A model generated the notes under the pieces. That model worked only from the letters and a program-made list of their open reading frames with translations. It searched no databases and was not told the origin of the DNA. The translations under genes were made by a program, and so were the position numbers. From Acidimicrobiia bacterium (lineage in GTDB: Bacteria; Actinomycetota; Acidimicrobiia; Spongiisociales; JAHEDJ01): a stretch of DNA of 11,809 nucleotides. Position 1 is the stretch's first letter; every line of letters starts with the position of its first letter. Shown piece by piece: positions 6,514 through 11,809 of the stretch. The stretch is taken from positions 1 through 11,809 of the forward strand of contig JAUVQS010000037.1 of assembly GCA_030598025.1 (NCBI GenBank), given 5' to 3'.

Positions 6514-6543
6514 GCTGAGACCTCCCCGGAGGGAGGTCTCAGC
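6514..6543. terminator. Strong 13-bp hairpin, likely terminator
   Basis: Bases 6514-6526 pair without mismatch with 6531-6543 over the loop CGGA; the stem core is GAGACCTCCC/GGGAGGTCTC. It lies 105 bases past the SAM hydrolase stop. There is no U-tract, but stem length and GC content make it the strongest perfect hairpin in the window. Confidence 0.65.
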
Positions 6544-6661
6544 CAGAAGGGCCAATCCAACTTCCGCCGCAGGGGCGGGCTGGGAGGCTTTCCTCTTACA
6601 ACTTCGGACGTGAACGTGCCCTTGGTTGTAGGGTGCGACGGTCGCCGTCATGGCCCCTCAA

Positions 6662-6682
6662 TCGAGCACCAGAGATGCTCGA
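6662..6682. other. 7-bp hairpin upstream of the glutaredoxin-like gene
   Basis: TCGAGCA (6662-6668) pairs with TGCTCGA (6676-6682) over a 7-base loop. It ends 31 bases before the presumed TTG start of the next gene. It may be a leader structure or an operator half-site pair; it may also be incidental. Confidence 0.3.
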
Positions 6683-6713
6683 CGTCGCGAATATCGGCAA
6701 GGCAGGCTAGAAC

Positions 6714-6986
6714 TTGAGATCTTTCTCCCTCGATTTCCTAACGAGGACACAGTGTGGTCTGTGTGACACCGCCGCGTCAATCACTTCGCGCGTGGCCTCC
6801 ATAGCACGCGCAGAGGTGAGAGTACGCGATGTGACGTCAAATGGTGAGCTTTTCGACCAGTTTGAGCATCGTATCCCGGTAGTGCTGGGGCCGGATGGAG
6901 CGGTCTTGGGGGAAGGCGAAATTGCGTTCGGGGCATTGCTGAGGGCGGTACTGCGGGCTCGGCTGCGGTGGGCGAGAGACCGATGA
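6714..6986 (+). CDS. Glutaredoxin-like protein (DUF836 type)
   Basis: A 90-residue thioredoxin-fold protein of the short glutaredoxin-like family (PF05768). An N-terminal beta strand (SLDFLTRTQ) leads to the redox motif CGLC (Cys14, Cys17). The cis-proline segment HRIPVVLGPDG (Pro55) and GEGEIAFGALLRAVL follow. It would serve as a small cytoplasmic thiol-disulfide protein; the partner is unknown. The start is a TTG at 6714, as no ATG or GTG lies at a sensible place upstream of the first strand. A purine-rich AGGCAGG lies about 7 bases before it. In a mycothiol-producing organism such a protein could be reduced by that thiol system, but nothing here proves it. Confidence 0.78.
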   Translation: MRSFSLDFLTRTQCGLCDTAASITSRVASIARAEVRVRDVTSNGELFDQFEHRIPVVLGPDGAVLGEGEIAFGALLRAVLRARLRWARDR

Positions 6987-6992
6987 GAAGAG

Positions 6993-7051
6993 CAATTCGC
7001 GGTTCGTAATTCGCCTGATCACGTCGCGAATCGCGAATGGCGAACCGCGTC
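6993..7051. repeat. Paired heptanucleotide repeats forming an inverted repeat
   Basis: Left block in sevens: caattcg, cggttcg, taattcg. Right block: tcgcgaa, tcgcgaa, tggcgaa, ccgcgtc. The two blocks are roughly complementary: 6998-7012 pairs with 7035-7049 at 13 of 15 positions. The element fills the gap between two convergent genes (stops at 6986 and 7055), so it may act as a bidirectional terminator while belonging to the heptad repeat class. Confidence 0.7.
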
Positions 7052-7054
7052 CGC

Positions 7055-7978
7055 CTATCCCTCAGGGGTGCTTTCGCCTGCGCCGGTGTTTACCGACTCT
7101 TCCTCCCTCAACCCGCAGGCGATCCGGGTCTCTTCCGCGGACGCGCCGCCGAATATGATTCGCTCGAAGGCGGCGACCGCCCGGATCTCCTCTTCGGTGA
7201 GGTCGGCATTGAAGGCCGGCATGCCACCTTCCACGGGTTTCGCCTGGGCTCCGTAGTTGCTACCAACTTCGACGCTCCACCCGTTTGATCCGAGCGTGAT
7301 CCATTCGACCTGATCGTCGCATGACGGCCATGTCTCCAGAACGGCCCCTCCAGACATCGCAGGGCCCGTTCCTCCCTGACCGTTGTTTCCGTGGCATGAG
7401 TTGCACCGTGCACCGGTTGTGTATACCTCCCGGCCAACCGCCAGCAATGCAGCCGCCTCGGCCTCGCCACCGCCGCGTCCCTCGAACGCGGTTCCGTCGC
7501 AATTCACGATCGAGCCATCGAATGCGACTTCGAGGCGGCCTCCATCGCCACAGGCGACCCCGTTCGAGTTCACAACGAGATAGAGCAATCCGAAAAGGGG
7601 GATGATCAGAAGGGCGGCTACCACCCAGGGAGAGAGACCTGAGGTCCTAGTAGCCGGGGTGGCGGGGGCTGGGGCCGGCGCTTCTGCGGGCTGCGGCTGC
7701 TCACCGGGATCCGGAGCAGGTTCGGTGGTGACCGAATCAGCGGGGGTTTCGCCCGGGGCCTTTTCGGCTTTCACAGCCTCGGGTGGAGTTGGAGGCGTTG
7801 CGGGAGCGCTCTGCGGTGGAGCGGATGTAATCGGAGCGGGGGTCCCTCCGGTCCACGCCGACAAAACCTCCTCCGAGGTCGTCCCGCCGGCGGTTGCACG
7901 AGCGTCTGCGGATCTCTGAATGAGCGCTTCGGACGCACCAAATCGGTCGGCGAGTGTTGTGACGTGTTCGCTGCTCAC
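7055..7978 (-). CDS. Membrane-anchored monoheme cytochrome c (CcoP position) with cytoplasmic N-terminal module
   Basis: A 307-residue electron-transfer protein. Residues 1-45 form a small, probably helical module shared with the upstream cytochrome. Residues 46-113 are a Pro/Ala/Glu-rich linker. A single membrane segment (about 116-136) puts the C-terminal part outside. That part carries one class I heme c site, CNSCH (Cys192, Cys195, His196), and the axial Met253 in GGMPAF, followed by a typical last helix. Four further Cys (143, 160, 220, 288) could form disulfides. It is the third gene of a cbb3-like operon, but CcoP proteins usually carry two hemes. The start is a GTG whose last bases overlap the preceding TGA (7975-7978). 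Cytochrome identity is certain; the subunit role is inference. Confidence 0.85.
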   Translation of the reverse strand: MSSEHVTTLADRFGASEALIQRSADARATAGGTTSEEVLSAWTGGTPAPITSAPPQSAPATPPTPPEAVKAEKAPGETPADSVTTEPAPDPGEQPQPAEAPAPAPATPATRTSGLSPWVVAALLIIPLFGLLYLVVNSNGVACGDGGRLEVAFDGSIVNCDGTAFEGRGGGEAEAAALLAVGREVYTTGARCNSCHGNNGQGGTGPAMSGGAVLETWPSCDDQVEWITLGSNGWSVEVGSNYGAQAKPVEGGMPAFNADLTEEEIRAVAAFERIIFGGASAEETRIACGLREEESVNTGAGESTPEG

Positions 7979-8745
7979 TTGGATTCCGCGAGGTAGGTGA
8001 CGAGGTTCTCGAGATCTCTGCTCGAGAGATAACTGAACGATGGATGCTCGCTATTCGAGCGGAACGCGGCGGGGGTATCCAGATAGCCGGCTAGCCAGCC
8101 TGCGTTGCCGCTCTTCTCCCGGGATCCGATGTGAGCGAGATCAGGGCCGATGCGTTGGAGACCGGGGACCAGAGGACTCTTCGAAAGGGTGACGATGCCG
8201 AGGTCGGCGTCCGTCACGATGGGTCGAACTTGCTGCGTGTGACAGAAAGCGCAGCCCTCCGCCAGGTAGACGTCGCGACCATCCGCCGCCGCATCAGACA
8301 ACTCGATAGACCGGACGGCGTCGAGCGTCGCGGCGTTCCCGACAGACGACGGGGCTATGACCGTGGCAATGAACATGATGGCGAAAAGCACCAGTGAGCC
8401 GAGGAGCATGACGTTCAATGATCCGGCCGGGATCGGTTCGGGCTCGGCCGGTATGGGACCCTGCACGGGGGGTGGGGCAACTTCCGCCGCATCCTCCACC
8501 GCAGCATCCTCCTCGACTTCCTCGGGGGTGGCGATGGGTTCGGGAGGGGCGGCCTCGGGTTCGGGTGCCGGCGCCGGTGCCGGCACCGGTGGCGCGGCGG
8601 GTGCTGGGGCACCGCCCGACCAGGCGGCCAGGATCGCGTCGATTGCCGAGCCCGATGCAGCGGCACGAGCCTCGGCCGAACGCTGCACCAGAGCCTCCGA
8701 GGCTCCGAACTGCTCGGCGACGGCGGCGACGAGTTCGCTACTCAT
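7975..8745 (-). CDS. CcoO-like membrane-anchored monoheme cytochrome c with cytoplasmic N-terminal module
   Basis: A 256-residue protein. Residues 1-45 match the N-terminal module of the downstream cytochrome at 27 of 45 positions. A Pro/Ala/Glu linker (46-107) and one membrane segment (110-131) follow. The external domain has CAFCHTQQVRPI (heme c Cys165, Cys168, His169) and RIGPDLAHIGSR (198-209), both close to CcoO/FixO of cbb3 oxidases. Where CcoO has the axial Met (MPxYxxL), this protein reads EHPSFSYL, with His234. The heme may therefore be bis-His, of lower potential. The ATG overlaps the 3' end of the CcoN-like gene by 8 bases and has GGAG 8 bases upstream. The heme site and family are clear; the electron partner is inferred. 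Confidence 0.82.
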   Translation of the reverse strand: MSSELVAAVAEQFGASEALVQRSAEARAAASGSAIDAILAAWSGGAPAPAAPPVPAPAPAPEPEAAPPEPIATPEEVEEDAAVEDAAEVAPPPVQGPIPAEPEPIPAGSLNVMLLGSLVLFAIMFIATVIAPSSVGNAATLDAVRSIELSDAAADGRDVYLAEGCAFCHTQQVRPIVTDADLGIVTLSKSPLVPGLQRIGPDLAHIGSREKSGNAGWLAGYLDTPAAFRSNSEHPSFSYLSSRDLENLVTYLAESK

Positions 8746-10168
8746 CTTCTGCTCCTACCGATACCAGGACTTCTTGAACTGCCGCACGGCCGGAAGTAAC
8801 GGTTCTGTAGACCAAGTAGCCGTGCACGAGCTGGCCGCAGAAGGCGACTAGAACTCCGATGAGCGTCAGAACCCCAACCAGTGAAACAGCGTCGAGCGTC
8901 TGGGAGAAGCCTGCTCCGGTGTTGACATACGCGCCGGTGCTTGTGCCGCCGACCCAGGTAAAGCCGGCCAGCAATCCAGCCAACCAGAGTGATACCGAGG
9001 TGACCGTCACGCCGATCAGGCTGAGTCGTAGATGCCAGGTCGCCAGCCCGGTGTCGTACAGATTCCGGCCCAGCAAGCGAGGCAACACCGCGTAGAGGAA
9101 GCCAGCGGTAACCCAACCGCCGATGCCAAACAAGACGAAGAAGGAGGTTCCCTCCCACCACGATGTCAGGCCGACGATCGACGCCACCGACCGGAACCCG
9201 GCCAGCGCAGACAGCAAGATAGGAACAGGGATCAGAAGAGCACCGACGAAGACGAAGCGCAGCGCCACAGACGAGCGGATCTCATCCCGGCGTCCGTGCA
9301 GACTGCCGACAACGTTGACGAAGACCGTGATCGCCACAACCACGAGCAAGAGGCCGAGGACGATTGAGATGGTCTCGAGCCACTCCGCGCCGGGACCGTG
9401 TGTGAAGCGTGAGTATCCCGAGGCGGCGCCGGTCAGAGCCAGCGTCCAGAATCCGATCCGGGCTAGTTGCTCGTTGATCAGGAATCCGTCGGTCAACCTC
9501 GGTACCAGGTAGAACACCAGGCCGAGTACCGCGGCGACGATCCATAGATAATGAACGGCCGCGGTGGTGAAAGCAGCGAGCACCGAGGCTCCGACCGGCT
9601 CGAGTCCCGGCAGGTTTGACACCGCCGCGATAGCGGGTAGCCATATCAGCGCGGCGACCACATAGAGCAAGGCGGCGGGCGGAGCAGCCGAATGGAGTCT
9701 GATGGAAGCTGCAACCACGATCGCCGGAATCGCCCAAGCCACCAGTAAGAGAAGGTCGGCCCAGATCGGGAATTCGAATAACTCGAAGCCGTCCCCCATG
9801 CCAAAGCCAATCGAGAAGGTCCCGGTGATTACCACAGCAACCAGGAACCAGAGGTTGAGGGCGCCCAACCGGACGTAGCGGAGTGGAGCGCCGGTCAGAC
9901 GCGGCACGAGGTAGTAGGCAGCACCGATCAATGTGGGGGTGAGCCAGCCGAATATCGCGACGGCCGTTGCCATCGGGCTGAGCCGTCCGTAGGACCAGAA
10001 GCCGAACCCGTCCAGGAAAGCCGGAAACACGCCCTTGAAAACCTGTACGAGTGTAAGGAACCCGGCCAGGAGCAGAAAGGCGGCTCCCACCAACAAATGC
10101 CGGCGGGCCACCGAGTCGCTGCTTATCGCTTCTGGAGAAGCTGTGTTGTGTTGCGCCTCAGCAACCAA
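8738..10168 (-). CDS. CcoN-like 12-TM heme-copper oxidase subunit I homologue lacking metal ligands
   Basis: A 476-residue integral membrane protein with about 12 hydrophobic segments. It aligns by eye with CcoN of cbb3 oxidase through YGRLSPMAT (60-68), LGLVFYLVPRL, and GIGGWVTAGFLYAVLPRLLGRNLY with THFW-like TWHLR. At positions where CcoN binds metals it has other residues: Ala67 (low-spin heme His), Ala203, Ser253 and Arg254 (CuB His), Phe344 and Leu346 (the HxH of both hemes). If that alignment is right, it cannot reduce oxygen and may be a scaffold. The start is a TTG at 10166-10168, six bases after GGAAGGGA. The longer upstream reading has no membrane segment and an atypical composition. 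Heme-binding homologues exist in many bacteria; heme loss here is inference. Confidence 0.8.
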   Translation of the reverse strand: MVAEAQHNTASPEAISSDSVARRHLLVGAAFLLLAGFLTLVQVFKGVFPAFLDGFGFWSYGRLSPMATAVAIFGWLTPTLIGAAYYLVPRLTGAPLRYVRLGALNLWFLVAVVITGTFSIGFGMGDGFELFEFPIWADLLLLVAWAIPAIVVAASIRLHSAAPPAALLYVVAALIWLPAIAAVSNLPGLEPVGASVLAAFTTAAVHYLWIVAAVLGLVFYLVPRLTDGFLINEQLARIGFWTLALTGAASGYSRFTHGPGAEWLETISIVLGLLLVVVAITVFVNVVGSLHGRRDEIRSSVALRFVFVGALLIPVPILLSALAGFRSVASIVGLTSWWEGTSFFVLFGIGGWVTAGFLYAVLPRLLGRNLYDTGLATWHLRLSLIGVTVTSVSLWLAGLLAGFTWVGGTSTGAYVNTGAGFSQTLDAVSLVGVLTLIGVLVAFCGQLVHGYLVYRTVTSGRAAVQEVLVSVGAEDE

Positions 10169-10409
10169 CGTGGGTCCCTTCCGAACGTTTGGGCGACAAG
10201 AGACTAACGGATGCATCGCGCAGTCGCCGAGTCCCGAAGGCACGTGTGGAGAGGAATCGCTCCCGCAGGCTGTGCGTGTGTTCAGTCGGGCCATGACATC
10301 CGACTCACGACTTGCCGTTCGGGCGACTAAAGTCGCCGCTGCCTGGGGGAAGTGCGCGGCGGGGTCCGACCTGCCCCGGCAACGAAGCGAAATTGAGGGC
10401 AATTACGCA
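10169..10409. promoter_or_regulatory. Divergent control region between the two respiratory operons
   Basis: The 241 bases between the presumed starts of the minus-strand and plus-strand operons must hold both promoters. A perfect 16-bp palindrome, GGCGACTAAAGTCGCC, lies at 10322-10337. GTTTGGGCGACAAGAG (10187-10202) and GTTCGGGCGACTAAAG (10317-10332) match at 13 of 16 bases as direct repeats. Both are candidate regulator sites. I cannot assign -10/-35 boxes confidently. Confidence 0.4.
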
Positions 10410-11033
10410 GTGCACCGTCTGAGCCAACTCGACGATAGACAAAGAAGGCGGCTGGGTTCCGCCCTCTTCTCCGTTGGTCTCTTCCTACTGGCTCTCGGTG
10501 TTCTCTTCGCTCATTACTCCGGTTTCAGCGAGGGCGAGAAGGTCGACTACTTCGGATGGTTCCCCCGCGGATGCATGATCGGTTCGGGGAGATGCGTTCC
10601 CTGGTCCACCGGCGGCCAACTCATCGCCATCGGTGGATCACAGCTCGCGATCGCCGGAGCGCTCCTGCTGTGGGTAGCCAACCAGCGGATGACATGGGCG
10701 AGGGCCGGCTTCGCCGCCATGCTGGTCTGGCTCGAGTTTGTCATCATCTTCGGCATCATTCCCTCCGAGTGGCTGAACCTCAGCCAGGGGCCCCTCGAGA
10801 TGAGTCGGCAGCGCATCGCCTTCACGGTTCCTTCCTGGCTCGTTCTCGGCAACGACGTTTCGATCAGTTGGGCGGCCGTCAAAGATGCCGTTTCCGGCGG
10901 CTACCACATGGCCGTCCTCGGCGGCGCAATCATCTTTGCCTACAAGATCCAGGGTTGGGGCAAGACGAAACCAAAGGTTCCAGCCGACAAGACCTCGGTC
11001 TTCGGTCGCCCTCTCACGAGGGGAGAGCGGTAA
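10410..11033 (+). CDS. Unknown membrane protein of the cytochrome b operon
   Basis: A 207-residue protein that I do not recognise. Hydrophobic segments lie at about 15-34, 68-90, 99-117 and 165-178. Between the first two is a loop with CMIGSGRC (Cys55, Cys62), a possible disulfide. A segment PSEWLNLSQGPLEM (118-131) has an unusual, conserved-looking composition. There is no heme c or Rieske motif. The start is a GTG at 10410, with GAGGG ten bases upstream; the longer upstream reading lacks membrane character and crosses the divergent control region. Its stop (TAA) directly abuts the ATG of the ferredoxin gene, so the two are probably co-translated. Context suggests a subunit of a quinol-oxidising complex. 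That role is inference. Confidence 0.72.
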   Translation: MHRLSQLDDRQRRRLGSALFSVGLFLLALGVLFAHYSGFSEGEKVDYFGWFPRGCMIGSGRCVPWSTGGQLIAIGGSQLAIAGALLLWVANQRMTWARAGFAAMLVWLEFVIIFGIIPSEWLNLSQGPLEMSRQRIAFTVPSWLVLGNDVSISWAAVKDAVSGGYHMAVLGGAIIFAYKIQGWGKTKPKVPADKTSVFGRPLTRGER

Positions 11034-11486
11034 ATGGCTCGCACCGATGCTTGGATTGAGGCTCCTCCGTTTCGTGAGGACTATCAACTGACGCTGGTCG
11101 ACACAGACACGATCCAGAAGGCGGTCCGCCCCAAACAGTTTCTCCACATCGATGAGGCCGAGTGCATTCTGTGCGAAGGATGTGTCGACATCTGTCCGTG
11201 GAAGTGCATCTTCTATCTTTCGCTTGAAGCCATCGATGAGGCACATGGGGTCATGGACCCGTCTAGGGAAGAGGGAGCTTTCGGGTTCTTCGTTGTCGAT
11301 GAGGAGGCTTGCACCCGGTGCGCCTTGTGCATTGACAGGTGTCCGACGAATGTCATCACCCTCGGCAAGTTCACCGGTTCGGTTTCAGACACAGCGAGGG
11401 AAGCTGGGGTCGTCGAAGCCCCTTGGCAGATCGACTCCGGGCAGCGAGATTTCAAGAACGGTTACGTCTACGGCATCCGCAGGTAA
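11034..11486 (+). CDS. 2[4Fe-4S] ferredoxin-type protein
   Basis: A 150-residue cytoplasmic iron-sulfur protein. The first cluster motif is CILCEGCVDICP (Cys44, 47, 50, 54) and the second CTRCALCIDRCP (Cys93, 96, 99, 103). The cluster motifs are separated by about 38 residues, longer than in small ferredoxins and like NuoI or quinone-linked subunits. An additional Cys58 follows the first motif. The N-terminal segment has no signal or membrane stretch. It sits directly between the unknown membrane protein and cytochrome b. It could pass electrons between quinol, cytochrome b and a soluble partner. The start is the ATG right after the preceding TAA, with GGGGAG upstream. Cluster binding is secure; the pathway role is inference. 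Confidence 0.87.
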   Translation: MARTDAWIEAPPFREDYQLTLVDTDTIQKAVRPKQFLHIDEAECILCEGCVDICPWKCIFYLSLEAIDEAHGVMDPSREEGAFGFFVVDEEACTRCALCIDRCPTNVITLGKFTGSVSDTAREAGVVEAPWQIDSGQRDFKNGYVYGIRR

Positions 11487-11503
11487 CGGGAAGGTATAGC
11501 GAA

Positions 11504-11809
11504 GTGGCGAACGGCAACGGCAAGACGGGTCTGCTGACCACGGTGCAAGAGAAGGCATCGGAACTCGGTGATCGTGTGACTAGCAGCCAGGCCTGGGATT
11601 CGGTCTTCCGACCCGGATCACCGTTCAAGAAGGGCCATACAGACAGCCCGAGGAACCGGTCATACGTTGTGATGAACAACGTGCTGTATCACCTGCACCC
11701 GGTGAAAGTGAAGCGTCACGGGGTTCGTCTGTCGTACACCCTTTGCCTGGGTGGTCTCAGCTTCTTCCTGTTCATTCTGCTGACGATCACCGGCATCTTC
11801 CTCATGTTC
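11504..11809 (+). CDS. bc-type cytochrome b, N-terminal part (cut by window end)
   Basis: The first 102 residues of a cytochrome b subunit of the bc1/b6f type, open at the window end. After a hydrophilic lead, NNVLYHLHPVKVKRHGVRL and the following YTLCLGGLSFFLFILLTITG closely resemble the start of the first membrane helix of bacterial cytochrome b (HLHPxKV then TGxxLMF). The heme-binding His pairs would lie beyond the window. The start is a GTG at 11504, nine bases after GGGAAGG. It is the third gene of the plus-strand operon, 17 bases after the ferredoxin gene. The complex would oxidise menaquinol and reduce a cytochrome c, perhaps the two encoded by the divergent operon. Confidence 0.85.
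   Translation, partial: MANGNGKTGLLTTVQEKASELGDRVTSSQAWDSVFRPGSPFKKGHTDSPRNRSYVVMNNVLYHLHPVKVKRHGVRLSYTLCLGGLSFFLFILLTITGIFLMF

Noticed and set aside
6406..6717. Plus-strand reading frame after the SAM hydrolase, starting in an ATGA overlap
   Set aside because: It has AGGA upstream and a hydrophobic start, but runs through the 13-bp hairpin and then into non-protein-like composition. It remains a rival to the antisense small protein.
10169..10402. Longer N-terminus for the CcoN-like protein, starting near 10402
   Set aside because: The extra 78 residues have no membrane segment and odd composition, and span the divergent control region. The TTG at 10166-10168 has a good GGAAGGGA site.
10035..10409. 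Longer N-terminus for the 207-residue membrane protein, starting near 10035
   Set aside because: It would run antisense through the CcoN-like gene. The GTG at 10410 with GAGGG upstream fits better.

Overview
The window is high-GC, gene-dense DNA. The best lineage clue is an MshA-like glycosyltransferase (positions 1924-3129), typical of mycothiol-making Actinomycetota. The respiratory genes fit a deep-branching, aerobic or microaerobic actinobacterium, perhaps Acidimicrobiia-like. That placement is inference. I saw no phage, IS, CRISPR or tRNA signature.

Left arm (1-3129, + strand): the 3' end of an unidentified gene, then a tightly coupled run of L-asparaginase II family enzyme, CelD/BioF2-type GNAT acetyltransferase and MshA-like GT4 glycosyltransferase. 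The last two junctions are ATGA stop/start overlaps. A long non-coding stretch follows (3130-3783) with hairpins, a 17-bp inverted repeat, degenerate 7-bp tandem repeats and a cluster of DnaA-box-like sequences.

Middle (3784-7051): on the minus strand, a Clp1/Grc3-type P-loop polynucleotide kinase homologue and a secreted CAP/SCP-domain protein. Divergent to them is a SAM hydrolase (DUF62 family), in which the expected catalytic His is Asp, followed by a strong 13-bp hairpin and a glutaredoxin-like CxxC protein. A possible 30-residue membrane protein lies antisense at the SAM hydrolase 3' end.

Right arm (7055-11809): two divergent respiratory operons. The minus-strand operon has the gene order of a cbb3 oxidase: a 12-TM CcoN-like subunit I, then two membrane-anchored monoheme c-type cytochromes. 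Compared with the cbb3 pattern as I know it, the subunit I homologue has none of the six His ligands for heme b, heme b3 and CuB. The CcoO-like cytochrome has His where the axial Met is expected. Both cytochromes carry the same roughly 45-residue cytoplasmic N-terminal module on a Pro/Ala-rich linker. The plus-strand operon encodes an unknown membrane protein, a 2[4Fe-4S] ferredoxin and the start of a bc-type cytochrome b, cut by the window end. Together they look like a quinol-to-cytochrome c electron-transfer module in which the oxidase-like subunit is probably structural rather than oxygen-reducing. This is the most likely under-described system here.

A second cross-window theme is degenerate heptanucleotide tandem repeats of at least four unrelated unit families, all in gaps between genes.
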